A DNA stretch of 64,000 nucleotides from Achromobacter insuavis (GTDB lineage Bacteria > Pseudomonadota > Gammaproteobacteria > Burkholderiales > Burkholderiaceae_B): positions 117,470 through 181,469 of the forward strand of contig NZ_CADIJR010000003.1 in assembly GCF_902859645.1 (NCBI RefSeq). Reading direction: 5' to 3'. A program made the translations under genes and the position numbers. Each line of letters begins with the position of its first letter. Positions within the stretch are counted from its first letter, which is position 1. The notes beneath the pieces were generated by a model. It was not told the origin of the DNA and made no database searches. It saw only the letters and a program-made list of their open reading frames with translations. Of this stretch, positions 16,863 to 25,312 are shown piece after piece.

Positions 16863-17083
16863 TCATGAAACTATTTCATGGGCGTATTATGATTCTACCA
16901 GCTTATCGCGCTACTGATCTCTTGCCACAATATCAAGAACTTCACTGTTCAGCAGCACTGGCGTGCCTTGGCTAATCCATGCCCTCCAGGTCCGGGGGCG
17001 GTACCCCTTGCGCAAGCCCGCCGCTGGAATCAACCATTGATGGATGCCTGTCTTGTCCTGCATTCGTCGAATCGAGAAGGCAC

Positions 17084-17809
17084 ATGCGCCCGAAAATCAT
17101 CTGTCACATGATCGGCTCCATTGACGGCAGACTCCTGTCCGATCGCTGGACCCCACTTCCCGAAGGAGCGGAGGTAAACACCATCCTCACGGTCTATGAC
17201 GAAGCCGCACAACGGTTGAACGGACAGGGGTGGATTGTCGGCCGCAAGACCATGGCCGATATGATCAGTGGGACCGCCCGCTCGCATGGCGCTTTCGACA
17301 CGTCATGCGACCGCAGCACCTACATCGGGAATCGCGGGGAACGCGCCGTCGCGGTTGCCGTCGATCCTTCCGGAAAGCTCAACTACGGCACGGATCATGT
17401 CGGGGCCGAGCACCTGGTGGCGATACTGGGTAAGCAGGTATCGGACGAGTACCTGGAAGAGCTGCGCAACGACGGGGTATCCTATCTTTTCGCCGGCGCC
17501 GACGGCCAGGACCTGCACTCAGCCATGGCGACGCTTGGCGATGAATTTGGCATCGAGACCGTGCTCCTGGAGGGAGGTGGCACGATCAACGGGGCGTTCC
17601 TCAAAGCCGATCTGATCGATGAGATTAGCTTGTTGGTGTATCCCGGCATCGATGGGCTGGCCGGAATACCCAGCATTTTCGAGTACCACGGCGCATCGGC
17701 CAATGAATTGCCTGCGGCCGGGCGCACTCTGCGCCTGCTATCCGTTGAAACCCTTTCTGCCGACATCGTATGGATACGCTATGCCGTCGATAGACGGGCT
17801 GTTGCGTAG
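17084..17809 (+). CDS. RibD C-terminal / dihydrofolate-reductase-fold protein
   Basis: 241 residues from the ATG at 17084, chosen because GAGAAGG precedes it at a good distance and the extra upstream frame (to 16979) looks random. It opens PKIICHMIGSIDGRL and contains GWIVGRKTMADM and the late VLLEGGGTINGAFLKADLIDE, as in the RibD C-terminal reductase domain. Stand-alone members reduce unknown NADPH-dependent substrates and usually do not make folate or riboflavin. It lies beside a truncated LysR gene, its probable former regulator, and 47 bases before the lipoprotein gene. Confidence 0.88.
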   Translation: MRPKIICHMIGSIDGRLLSDRWTPLPEGAEVNTILTVYDEAAQRLNGQGWIVGRKTMADMISGTARSHGAFDTSCDRSTYIGNRGERAVAVAVDPSGKLNYGTDHVGAEHLVAILGKQVSDEYLEELRNDGVSYLFAGADGQDLHSAMATLGDEFGIETVLLEGGGTINGAFLKADLIDEISLLVYPGIDGLAGIPSIFEYHGASANELPAAGRTLRLLSVETLSADIVWIRYAVDRRAVA

Positions 17810-17856
17810 TCCCCCGGGTTGTGGTGGACCACAGGGTGGGCTTGGAAGGCGACAAG

Positions 17857-19002
17857 ATGAGAAATCCAACGATTCGCACAATGAGGTCATGGCCGCGCAC
17901 ATGGCTCCGCGCGGCATTCATCGCGGTCAGTGCTCTGGCGATCAGCGCGTGCGCGTACCTCCAGCACCCGAAGTTCGGGAAGTTGCCAGAAGGGGCGGAT
18001 CTGGCTCGCATCGAGCGATCCCCGAACTACGTCAATGGTGAATTCATGAACCTTGTCGAGACGCCGATGTTCACCGAGGGCGCCAGTTTCACGTCGGTGC
18101 TGCTGGGGAATCTGTTTTCGCAAGCGGAGGGCAGACGGCCGGACAAACCCATCCCCACTGTCAAGACGGACTTGAGGGCACTGGACATCGAACGCGACAC
18201 GGTGGTTTGGCTAGGTCACTCGTCCTACTTCGTCCAGTTGGGTGGCAGGCGACTGTTGATCGATCCGGTTTTCAGCAGCTATGCGGCTCCAGTGCCCGTC
18301 TCCAATCGAGCGTTTCCAGGCACTGGCATCTATACCGCGGAGGACATGCCTCCCATCGACTACCTGCTCATCACTCACGACCATTGGGACCATCTGGATT
18401 GGGCCAGCGTGACGGCCTTGCAGGACAAGGTGAAGAACGTCATCACGGCGCTTGGCGTTGGTTCGCACCTGCGGTACTGGGGCTACCCCGCCAACCAGGT
18501 CCACGAAGGTGACTGGTTCGACACCATTGCCTTGGAAGCCGGCTTTCTCGTGCATGTAGTGCCTGCGCGGCACTTCTCTGGACGCCTGCTGACCCGCAAC
18601 AAAACCTTGTGGGCTGGATTCGTCCTGGAAGCTTCGGGAAAGCGTTTACTGTTCGGTGGCGACAGCGGTTACGGCCCCCACATCGCCGCCATCGCTGCCA
18701 AGTTCCCGAGCTTCGATCTGGTGTCTCTGGACAGCGGCCAGTACGACAGGCGCTGGGCTTACCTGCACATGACGCCGGAGGAGACCGCCGATGCCGCAGA
18801 GTTGTTGCGTGCCAAGCTGCTGCTGCCTGCTCACGTTGGGCGCTTCGCCATGGGCGTCCATCCTTGGGATGACCCATTCAAACGTATCGCGGCAGCCGGT
18901 GCGAATCGAGATTTTCGCCTGCTGATGCCGCGGATCGGCGAGCCTGTTTGGCTTGATGGCTCGACACAGCATTTCAGCGAGTGGTGGGCATGCGCAGACT
19001 GA
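17857..19002 (+). CDS. Metallo-beta-lactamase-fold lipoprotein (RomA / NAPE-PLD-like)
   Basis: 381 residues from the ATG at 17857 (GGAAGG ahead of it); a GTG at 17821 is an alternative. The N-terminus is a lipoprotein signal, with lipobox LAISAC. The metal-binding motif THDHWDHLD follows LLIDPVFSSYAAP, and later VPARHFSGR and GGDSGYGPH supply further ligands. This pattern is shared with N-acyl-phosphatidylethanolamine phospholipase D and the RomA outer-membrane-associated proteins. It is probably a membrane-anchored hydrolase in the envelope; substrate unknown. Confidence 0.88.
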   Translation: MRNPTIRTMRSWPRTWLRAAFIAVSALAISACAYLQHPKFGKLPEGADLARIERSPNYVNGEFMNLVETPMFTEGASFTSVLLGNLFSQAEGRRPDKPIPTVKTDLRALDIERDTVVWLGHSSYFVQLGGRRLLIDPVFSSYAAPVPVSNRAFPGTGIYTAEDMPPIDYLLITHDHWDHLDWASVTALQDKVKNVITALGVGSHLRYWGYPANQVHEGDWFDTIALEAGFLVHVVPARHFSGRLLTRNKTLWAGFVLEASGKRLLFGGDSGYGPHIAAIAAKFPSFDLVSLDSGQYDRRWAYLHMTPEETADAAELLRAKLLLPAHVGRFAMGVHPWDDPFKRIAAAGANRDFRLLMPRIGEPVWLDGSTQHFSEWWACAD

Positions 19003-19446
19003 GAGCTTTATGTTTAGCGACAAGCAGAAATCCTGCTCTACCACTCGGGTATGGCCACCATGGCCACCAATCACTTCTGCGGCGGTCGGCGGATTGCTTA
19101 AACTCGACGGCACACCGCGCGTCCTGGAGCCTGGCTTGGCGCAAGAGCTCGGCTGCGTATTATCGGCATTTTTCGACCGCAGGTTTGTCTACGACCGCGG
19201 TCGATGGTTGCTGGACGCAACGCGGGAAGTTCCCCAGGCCTCAATCGATGGCGTCCCGCAGACGACTCGTCAATGCAAGGCTGCGGGAAATCGTCGCCAT
19301 GGGTTCTACGGAATGTGCATTGCCCATTGTGCAGGGATGAAAGCCGATTGGAGCCTCCGCTCCTAGCCAGTATTTGGCACCTCCATCTGTTCACGACCAA
19401 GCGTGAATGGGTTGATAGGCAACCCTCGCTTTTGGAGGAGAAAGCA
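19003..19446. other. Intergenic region with no recognised gene
   Basis: About 440 bases between the lipoprotein and RadC-like genes. Short open frames exist on both strands (one plus frame ends at 19366) but none resembles a protein family and none has a convincing start site. It may hold remnants of deleted island genes. The last 20 bases carry the strong GGAGGAG ribosome site of the RadC-like gene. Confidence 0.4.
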
Positions 19447-19986
19447 ATGCAGCTAAGTTTCAGTAGTGTGTGGGCAAGCAAAAGGCACGTGCAGAAGGTT
19501 GTCCAAGGCGCACCGGTGGTGCGTGAGGCGGGCGGCCTCTATCGAGCCGCGACGCCTGAAGAGTTGCTAAGTGCGGCGGCGCTGCAATTGGAGGGGGCAC
19601 TGGGTAGCCGCTTGCCAGTGACTAAGCCATCGGCTGCCATCGACTATATCGTGACCCGGCTGGCGCTGTCAGACGTCGAGGTATTCGGCGTAATGTTCCT
19701 TGATGCGCAGTTGAGAATGATCGCCTTCGAGGAGATGTTTAGAGGTACGCTGTCGGAGACCAGCGTGTATCCGCGCGAGGTCGTCAAGGCCGCGATTCGG
19801 CATAACGCGCATTCCATCTTGATTGCGCACAATCATCCCTCGGGCTCGGCGCAGCCAAGCAGGGCGGATATTGAGGTTACGCGACGCTTGAAGGAAGCCG
19901 TGGGGCTGGTGAACGTTTCATTGGTCGACCATGTGATCGTGGCGGCGGGTAGCGGTCATTCGATGTCCAAGATGGGCGTGATCTAG
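19447..19986 (+). CDS. RadC-like JAB-domain protein
   Basis: 179 residues. The JAMM metal motif is complete: HNHPSGSAQPSRAD, with an upstream glutamate in the FEEMFRGT region. Compared with chromosomal RadC it lacks the N-terminal helix-hairpin-helix part, as is typical of versions carried by integrative elements. Despite the name, a DNA-repair role is not established for these. It sits convergent with the integrase gene near the island's right end, with a terminator between them. A strong GGAGGAG ribosome site precedes the ATG. Confidence 0.9.
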   Translation: MQLSFSSVWASKRHVQKVVQGAPVVREAGGLYRAATPEELLSAAALQLEGALGSRLPVTKPSAAIDYIVTRLALSDVEVFGVMFLDAQLRMIAFEEMFRGTLSETSVYPREVVKAAIRHNAHSILIAHNHPSGSAQPSRADIEVTRRLKEAVGLVNVSLVDHVIVAAGSGHSMSKMGVI

Positions 19987-20008
19987 TCCTGCCCTCATGC
20001 GTCCAACA

Positions 20009-20038
20009 GCCGAAGACCTAACGGTCTTCGGCCTTTTT
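20009..20038 (+). terminator. Rho-independent terminator after RadC-like gene
   Basis: A perfect ten-base stem (GCCGAAGACC / GGTCTTCGGC) with a TAAC loop is followed by CTTTTT. It ends transcription of the RadC-like gene. It abuts the stop codon of the convergent integrase gene. Confidence 0.92.
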
Positions 20039-21525
20039 TATGCCGCGAGTAGCTGCTTGGTGGTTAGCCGCTTTTGAAGCTCGGCCGGCGCCATCGCTCC
20101 CGAAAGCAGTCTTTCCAAATACTCGCCGAGCTTAGCCCATGCTGCTTGCTTCTCGTCGGCGTAGTCGTACAACTGGTAGTGGCGTCTGACACGGTTCTTG
20201 CCCGTGTGAATGGCGTGATTCTGGCAGCGGTCGATGATGTTTGGATCGATTCCCAGTGACTCCATGATTGTCGACCCCGTTCGTCGCAAATCATGAGGCG
20301 TCCAATTGCCGCTTTGGCCCTTGCCGAGCACTAGGGAGTTGTCCGAAGCGCGGCGTGCTTTGGACTTTCCGTTGAACATGGCTTGCCGATCTTTGATTTG
20401 CTTAGTAAAGGCCTGCTTGTACATCGGTTGGTCTACCTCCGCGTCATTGTCGCGGGAAGGGAGGAGCCAGCGGGATGATCCCGCCAGGCTGACGAGGGTC
20501 TCGAAGTGTTTGATTGCGAAGGGTGAAAGAAAAACCAGGTGGTCCCGCTTTTGAGATTTTCTGCCTTTGACGTTCGCCTTGGGAATGAACCAAGTGCCCT
20601 CTCTGAGATCGAGATGAGCAATTTCAGTGAGATGCAATTCACCTATCCGGCATAGCGTGCTCAAGCAGATCCAGGAAACTGCCTGCAACGCTTCGGAAGG
20701 AGGCTTCCTCTTTCGCTTGTCGTCTGAAGTGAGATACTGCTCCTCCAACTCGCGGTATCGGGTTTGGAGCTCGACTATCTCAATGGGTGGGAGAACGCGT
20801 TCGCGGACGTTATCCGGGTCGTAATCGTCTGCTAGGAGCACCCCCAGTTCAACCAGCTCGACCGGATTTCCCTCCGAAAGCAGCTTGCGCCACGGTTGGC
20901 GCTTCTCTGCCCAATGGAACATTTGACCCAGTATCTGGAAGGTCACCTCGGCCAGCCGATTGCAACCGCGGCCAACGATCGAGCGGATCACTCGCTCAAT
21001 ATCCTTCTCGCGAATTGATCGCACGGCAGTATCACCGATCAAGGGAAGCACGTCTTTTTCAACGATGCGCATCACTTCGGTGTTGCCGTCGGCCCGCTTT
21101 ACTCCCGATTCCAACCAGCTTTTATACATCTCTCGGACCGAAAGGGCGTCGGTCGTGGCCGCCTCTTCAGCGGCGGTTACTGCGGCAGATTCAGCTGCCA
21201 CGGCTTCCCGCGCCTGGGCTTTTTCCAAGTCGCGAACGGCTGACGGATTGCGGCCCGCCTTAATGTCCGCTCGCGCTTTGTTCCTAGCGGTGCGGATCTC
21301 GTCGAGTGTGCGCTCCGGCCATGAGCCGCAGTAGAATCTCTTGACCTTGTCGCCCAAGCGATAGGCATATCGCCACACCACGGCCATTGTGCCGCGCTGG
21401 ATCCGGATCTCCCCAGTCAGGCCGTCTCCATCGGCCAGGTGATCGCCGGCCCATTCCGCCGGCACCGCTTCCAGTTCCTTGACGGTCCACCGCGCACCTT
21501 TTCCGCGTTTCGGGTATCTCGTCAT
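20038..21525 (-). CDS. Tyrosine-type site-specific integrase of the island
   Basis: 495 residues. The N-terminal part is a DNA-arm-binding domain of the P4/DUF4102-like kind (FYCGSWPERTLDEIRTARNKA), followed by a coiled, alanine-rich linker, a SAM-like core-binding domain and the catalytic domain. Catalytic residues visible are Arg in LCRIGELHLTEIAHLDLREG, HxxR in PHDLRRTG, a later His and the Tyr in YQLYDYADE. It would recombine the att site in a tRNA gene; the tRNA-Pro fragment at 21707-21751 is about 180 bases from its start codon. Repeats between the two may be arm sites. It appears intact. Confidence 0.95.
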   Translation of the reverse strand: MTRYPKRGKGARWTVKELEAVPAEWAGDHLADGDGLTGEIRIQRGTMAVVWRYAYRLGDKVKRFYCGSWPERTLDEIRTARNKARADIKAGRNPSAVRDLEKAQAREAVAAESAAVTAAEEAATTDALSVREMYKSWLESGVKRADGNTEVMRIVEKDVLPLIGDTAVRSIREKDIERVIRSIVGRGCNRLAEVTFQILGQMFHWAEKRQPWRKLLSEGNPVELVELGVLLADDYDPDNVRERVLPPIEIVELQTRYRELEEQYLTSDDKRKRKPPSEALQAVSWICLSTLCRIGELHLTEIAHLDLREGTWFIPKANVKGRKSQKRDHLVFLSPFAIKHFETLVSLAGSSRWLLPSRDNDAEVDQPMYKQAFTKQIKDRQAMFNGKSKARRASDNSLVLGKGQSGNWTPHDLRRTGSTIMESLGIDPNIIDRCQNHAIHTGKNRVRRHYQLYDYADEKQAAWAKLGEYLERLLSGAMAPAELQKRLTTKQLLAA

Positions 21526-21562
21526 AGTTCCTCAAATTTCTCCGTTCTTCTGTTCCAACCGC

Positions 21563-21586
21563 CATATGGGACAACATATGGGACAA
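21563..21586. repeat. 12-bp direct tandem repeat upstream of integrase
   Basis: CATATGGGACAA occurs twice back to back between the integrase start and the att site. This is the usual location of integrase arm-type or excisionase sites. Confidence 0.7.
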
Positions 21587-21670
21587 CATTTTTGCGGCTG
21601 TCAGCGTACATTAGCGAACGTCGACGAACAAGGAAATTCGTGGAAAGCCTTAGAAATCAGTCGGTTATTC

Positions 21671-21700
21671 GTTCGCTGGCGTTCGCTGGCGTTCGTGCGT
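21671..21700. repeat. 10-bp direct repeats beside att site
   Basis: GTTCGCTGGC occurs twice in tandem, followed by a third partial copy (GTTCGTGCG). The opposite orientation (GCGAACG, CGAAC) appears about 60 bases to the left. This is a candidate set of integrase-binding arm sites next to the att core. Confidence 0.65.
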
Positions 21701-21706
21701 TTCTAA

Positions 21707-21751
21707 TTTGGGAGCAGAGGGTCGCGAGTTCGAATCCCGCCGCCCCGACCA
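21707..21751 (+). other. att site: 3' fragment of a tRNA-Pro gene (island right boundary)
   Basis: The 45 bases match a tRNA from the anticodon loop (TTTGGGA, as in tRNA-Pro UGG) through the T arm (GCGAG-TTCGAAT-CCCGC) to the acceptor strand and CCA. The 5' half of the tRNA is missing upstream, so this is not a working gene. It is the duplicated 3' end left by integration into the tRNA. The T stem has one A-C mismatch. A hairpin at 21760 fits the original tRNA terminator. The complete tRNA-Pro should lie at the island's other end, left of this window. Confidence 0.82.
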
Positions 21752-21759
21752 ATCCAATC

Positions 21760-21791
21760 AAGGCCTTGCAGGCATCCGTCTGCAAGGCCTT
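21760..21791 (+). terminator. Hairpin terminator of the original tRNA-Pro locus
   Basis: A perfect 12-base inverted repeat (AAGGCCTTGCAG / CTGCAAGGCCTT) with an eight-base loop lies nine bases after the tRNA fragment. The T tract is weak (GCGCATTTG). Its position suggests it served the tRNA-Pro gene before island insertion. Confidence 0.7.
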
Positions 21792-21854
21792 GCGCATTTG
21801 GGCGCGCGGCAGGCGTCATCGGCCCGTCATCCCGCATGCCTATATTGCCGTCGC

Positions 21855-22418
21855 ATGAAAATACGGACGATATGGCGGCACATGCAGGCCCATCCTCGGA
21901 CAACCTGGGTGGCCGTCCTCTGCCTGGTCTTCTTCGCGGGGCTGATCCTGCCGCGCATCTACGATATGAAGCTGCGCTTTCCCGGGCAGTCGGAGATACA
22001 CATCACGGAAGGGCTCGCGACGTTCAAGTCCGTCGGCAAATCACGCGCGGCGTTGCTGGTGGTGGACGGGCAGGAATATGTCTGTGCGGGGCCGGCTTAT
22101 GCAAGCCCCAATTGCTTCGTCGGTAAGGTCGCGCAGGTGCGTGAGGCGATGGAGGGGGAAAAGCTGAAGATCGTCTGGTTCAAGCAGTCGGTCTATCCGT
22201 TCTTCAGCAACCGGCGCGTCCTGTTGATGGAACACGACGGACGGCTGCTGGTGTCGCCGGATAAAGTCGTCGCGGATATCCGTCAGGGGCGGGAGGCCGC
22301 GCCCGCCGCCATGGTCTGGATCGGCTTCGGCCTGCTCCTTGCCTGCATGTTCATGGTCTGGGTCATCGACAAGGATGAGGCTAACGAGCGTGCGTATCGG
22401 CAGCAGGCGGACTCGTAG
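21855..22418 (+). CDS. Hypothetical membrane protein with two transmembrane segments
   Basis: 187 residues, ATG at 21855. A transmembrane helix near residues 18-36 (WVAVLCLVFFAGLILPRIY) and another near 154-173 (MVWIGFGLLLACMFMVWVI) frame an extracytoplasmic domain that contains two cysteines (YVCAGPAYASPNCFVG). Not recognised. It is the first gene of the chromosomal backbone to the right of the island boundary. Its end overlaps the convergent gene by 38 bases. Confidence 0.7.
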   Translation: MKIRTIWRHMQAHPRTTWVAVLCLVFFAGLILPRIYDMKLRFPGQSEIHITEGLATFKSVGKSRAALLVVDGQEYVCAGPAYASPNCFVGKVAQVREAMEGEKLKIVWFKQSVYPFFSNRRVLLMEHDGRLLVSPDKVVADIRQGREAAPAAMVWIGFGLLLACMFMVWVIDKDEANERAYRQQADS

Positions 22419-22902
22419 GCTTGTGTTCCTGGGGCGTGTCCTCGCGCGCCGCATACAGCCGTTGCAGCGAATCGCCCAGCGGGGTGATGAAGTCGTCCAG
22501 GCGCCAGCATTGCGACGCCTCGCGCTTGAGCACCAGGTGCACGACCTGCGGGGTGCGCGGGCCGCCGGGTTCCAGCACGAAGGGGTAGCGCATCGCCACG
22601 ATCGCGGTGCCGCGGGTTTCTGATTCGGTCTCGAACACCGGTTTGCCTCCGATCTCGCCATCCTGCGCGCCGAGCCAGGGATCGTAGTCGAGATGGCCGA
22701 CCTCGCCCTGGGCGTAGTTCCATTCGCGGCGCAAGGCCGCGTCGAAGGCCGGGGTGAACAGCGAGGGTTCGTAGCGGTCCGGCGCGACGTGGAAGTCGGC
22801 GTGCGCCTGCTGGAACGTGCGTGCCCACTCCGCCGGCGCCGGGCAGGCGGCGTGGGCGGGCCAGGCGAGAAGGGAAAACACCAGGGGCAGGAGGCGTTTC
22901 AT
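22381..22902 (-). CDS. Secreted hypothetical protein
   Basis: 173 residues from the ATG at 22902. It has a signal peptide MKRLLPLVFSLLAWPAHA, then a mature domain with two cysteines (CPAPAEWARTFQQAHADF; QCWRLDDFITPLGDSL). The beta-strand pattern VAMRYPFVLEP...VVHLVLKRE suggests an NTF2-like or DUF3828-like fold; this is tentative. The same frame is open far upstream, but that part runs through the oppositely oriented AhpD-like gene. Function unknown. Confidence 0.75.
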   Translation of the reverse strand: MKRLLPLVFSLLAWPAHAACPAPAEWARTFQQAHADFHVAPDRYEPSLFTPAFDAALRREWNYAQGEVGHLDYDPWLGAQDGEIGGKPVFETESETRGTAIVAMRYPFVLEPGGPRTPQVVHLVLKREASQCWRLDDFITPLGDSLQRLYAAREDTPQEHKPTSPPAADTHAR

Positions 22903-23106
22903 GCGGGGGTTCCTTGTGTCCGGTCGAACCGTTGGCGCCGCGTGGCGGCGTGCTGTGCTGTCGCGCAGGATACTCCAGGCGCCGCCGGGGCTGGCGCCGC
23001 TCCGCGGCGACATGGCCCACGCCGGAACCCGGTTCTTGGATCTACCGCAAAACGCGGCGCGGGCGCAGCATGGAGCCTTCGACACACAGTTATCAGGACT
23101 TTCATC

Positions 23107-23583
23107 ATGAGTCATCGCCTCGACTATGCCCAAGCCGCCCCGGAGGGCTACAAGGCCTTCGGCGCCGTTCACGCCTATCTGCGCCAATGCGGCCTGCCGG
23201 AGGCGCTGGTCAACCTCGTGTACCTGCGCGTCTCGCAGATAAACGGCTGCGCCTACTGCATCGACATGCACAGCCGCGACCTGCTCAAGCAGGGCGTGAC
23301 GGTGGACAAGCTGGTGCTGGTGCCGGTGTGGCGCGAAGGCGGCGCGGTGTTCAGCGCCCGCGAACAGGCCGCGCTGGCCTGGGCCGAATGCGTGACGCGG
23401 GTGGCCGAAACGGGCGTGCCGGATGCCGACTACGCGGCCGCGGCGGCCGAATTCAGCGACAAGGAACTGGCGGACCTGACCTATGCCATCGGGCTGATGA
23501 ATGCGTTCAACCGCCTGGGCGTCACGTTCCGCAATACGCCGGCCGCCGCCCGCAAGGCCGCCGTCACGGCCACAGCAGCTTGA
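23107..23583 (+). CDS. AhpD-like / carboxymuconolactone decarboxylase-family protein
   Basis: 158 residues. The active-site pattern CAYCIDMHSRDL (CxxC with the following His) is that of alkylhydroperoxidase AhpD-type proteins, which take part in thiol-based peroxide reduction. The length fits single-domain members. It overlaps the convergent LysE gene by 20 bases. Confidence 0.92.
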   Translation: MSHRLDYAQAAPEGYKAFGAVHAYLRQCGLPEALVNLVYLRVSQINGCAYCIDMHSRDLLKQGVTVDKLVLVPVWREGGAVFSAREQAALAWAECVTRVAETGVPDADYAAAAAEFSDKELADLTYAIGLMNAFNRLGVTFRNTPAAARKAAVTATAA

Positions 23584-24166
23584 CCGCGATCGCCAGCATG
23601 GCCAGGCCGACCAGGGCATCCAGTATCCGCCAGGCGGTCTGGCTGGCGAACACCGGCCGCAGCAGGCGGGCGCCGAAGCCCAGCGTGAAGAAAAAGGCGA
23701 ACGAGGCCGTCATGGCGCCCAGCGCGAAGGCCACCTTGCGGCCCTCGTACTGGCTGGAGATCGAGCCCAGCAGGACCACGGTATCCAGGTAGACGTGCGG
23801 GTTGAGCCAGGTGAAGGCCAGGCAGGTCGCCAGCGTGGCGCCCAGCCCGGCGGCCTGGCGCGACGATGGCGTCAGGCTGCCGTGGTTGCGCAGCGCCGAG
23901 CGGAAGCTGCGCGCCGCGTAGGTCAGCAGGAACAGCGCGCCGCCGTAGCGCAGCACCGGCTCCAGCCAGGGCAGGGCGTTCGACGCCAGGCCGAAGCCGG
24001 CCACGCCCGCGGCGATCAGCACGGCGTCCGACACGGCGCAGACCAGGCAGACGGCGAAGACGTGTTCCTGGCGCAGGCCTTGCCGCAGGACGAAGGCATT
24101 CTGCGCGCCGATCGCGAGGATCAGGCTGAGGCTGAGGAAAAAACCGGGGAAAAAGGCGCTGGTCAT
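23564..24166 (-). CDS. LysE/ArgO-family amino-acid exporter
   Basis: 200 residues with about six hydrophobic segments. The hallmark GAQNAFVLRQGLR near the N-terminus and YLDTVVLLGSISSQY are characteristic of LysE/ArgO, which export basic amino acids through the inner membrane. The upstream palindromes at 24212-24244 are likely regulatory; ArgP/LysG-type control is known for this family, but no such regulator is adjacent here. Confidence 0.92.
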   Translation of the reverse strand: MTSAFFPGFFLSLSLILAIGAQNAFVLRQGLRQEHVFAVCLVCAVSDAVLIAAGVAGFGLASNALPWLEPVLRYGGALFLLTYAARSFRSALRNHGSLTPSSRQAAGLGATLATCLAFTWLNPHVYLDTVVLLGSISSQYEGRKVAFALGAMTASFAFFFTLGFGARLLRPVFASQTAWRILDALVGLAMLAIAVKLLWP

Positions 24167-24211
24167 GTCGTACCCTGAATCAAGGGCGACAGACTAGCGG
24201 TTGCAGTGTAA

Positions 24212-24244
24212 TTAGAGAATCTAAAGATCCTAATCTATCTTTAG
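24212..24244 (-). promoter_or_regulatory. Palindromic operator-like cluster upstream of LysE gene
   Basis: Two inverted repeats overlap in an AT-rich patch: TTAGA-GAA-TCTAA (24212-24224) and CTAAAGAT-N8-ATCTTTAG (24221-24244). They lie about 50-80 bases ahead of the exporter's start codon, where a LysR- or Lrp-type regulator would bind. Confidence 0.55.
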
Positions 24245-24287
24245 CAATCCTGAAGATTGGGTGGCGGCGTCATGGCGCCGCCCCGGC

Positions 24288-24539
24288 TCAATGGCGCGGG
24301 CCGCCCTGGCCGGGCTGCAGCTTGGCGAGCTGGGCCTGTAATGAATCGAGCAACAGTTGCAGTTGCTCGGAAGTCACGGCATAGACGCGGCCTCGTTCGC
24401 TGCGCGTGGCGGCCGCGGGCGATGGGTCGGTCAGGAAGTCCAATCGCAGCAACAGTGAATCGTGTTCCACCAGCGGCATCATGGCCCAGCCGGTCACTGG
24501 CGATACGGCCTCGCCTGCCTTGAAATCTCTGTCTTGCAC
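24288..24539 (-). CDS. BssS-like small protein
   Basis: 83 residues. The stretch SPVTGWAMMPLVEHDSLLLR aligns by eye with THPLVGWDISTVDSYDALML of E. coli BssS, and the C-terminal helix (LLLDSLQAQLAKLQ) is also comparable. In E. coli BssS influences biofilm formation through signal-linked regulation. The match is to a short protein, so the function is tentative. Confidence 0.72.
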   Translation of the reverse strand: MQDRDFKAGEAVSPVTGWAMMPLVEHDSLLLRLDFLTDPSPAAATRSERGRVYAVTSEQLQLLLDSLQAQLAKLQPGQGGPRH

Positions 24540-24776
24540 CTTGGCATCCTGTTCACGCGGCCGACGGGCGGCCGTATGCCGCGATTTTATTTATTCAGCT
24601 TAATGTCAGCAAGTGCGCCGGAACGGGCAGTGCGCGAGGGCGGCGGGGCCGGGATCGCATGGCGGCCCAAGCCGACCGGGGAAACGCGGATCCTGTTGCC
24701 GGACTCATTCACCCGCGGAGCGGCGTGGTGGCCGAAACTCGGACCGAGCGATGAGCGCTGCGTGGGAGGCGGGCAA

Positions 24777-24804
24777 CAAAAAGGCGCCCGTGGATGGGCG
24801 CCTT
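24777..24804 (-). terminator. Rho-independent terminator after DUF465 gene
   Basis: A nine-base perfect stem AAGGCGCCC / GGGCGCCTT with a six-base loop. On the minus strand it runs into five Ts, 27 bases after the stop of the DUF465 gene. Confidence 0.88.
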
Positions 24805-24830
24805 GTCGCAGGGGAATCCGTGAAGCCAGG

Positions 24831-25055
24831 CTAGCCGGCGTTCTGATCCGCCGCGCGCAGCAGGCTGTAGAGCTTGTCCTTGAGCAGCAGCTTTTCCTTT
24901 TTCAGGACTTCGACGTTGGTGTCCGAGGCCGGCACGATGCCCGCCTCCATGTTCTTGATTTCCTGGTCCAGGTCGTTGTGGCGTTGGAACAGGGCGGAGA
25001 AATGTCCGTTTTCGGCTTTCAGGCGGGTAATCAGTTGGCGATACTCAGGGAACAT
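24831..25055 (-). CDS. DUF465 (YdcH-like) small coiled-coil protein
   Basis: 74 residues from the ATG at 25055. The pattern MFPEYRQLITRLK ... HNDLDQEIKNME and VLKKEKLLLKDKLY is typical of DUF465/YdcH, a widespread helical hairpin protein of unknown function. A terminator follows at 24777-24804, so it is probably a single-gene unit. Confidence 0.9.
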   Translation of the reverse strand: MFPEYRQLITRLKAENGHFSALFQRHNDLDQEIKNMEAGIVPASDTNVEVLKKEKLLLKDKLYSLLRAADQNAG

Positions 25056-25312
25056 GACGGCCTCTTGCGTGATCCGGTTGAAGGGGGGCTGCGCGGGGCC
25101 GGCGGGCCGGCCCGTAAATGAGCTGTCGGTTCCATGACAGCGCAATGGCCCTTCAAAGTCAACCCGACGCGGCCGCGGCGGTGCGCGAGAATTGACACGG
25201 CGCAAGGGGGGGGCGGGCGAAGATCGGTTGGTCTTATCTCCTCACGTTTCTTTACATGGCTTTTGGAGGCGGGGGATACACTCGCTTCCCCGTGGTCTGC
25301 CATAAAAGTGAA

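Noticed and set aside
16979-17083. An upstream start for the RibD-like gene
   Set aside because: The added residues look random, and the ATG at 17084 has a good ribosome site and the family's usual beginning.
21707-21751. A complete, working tRNA gene
   Set aside because: Only the part from the anticodon loop to CCA is present. The 5' acceptor strand and D arm are absent upstream.
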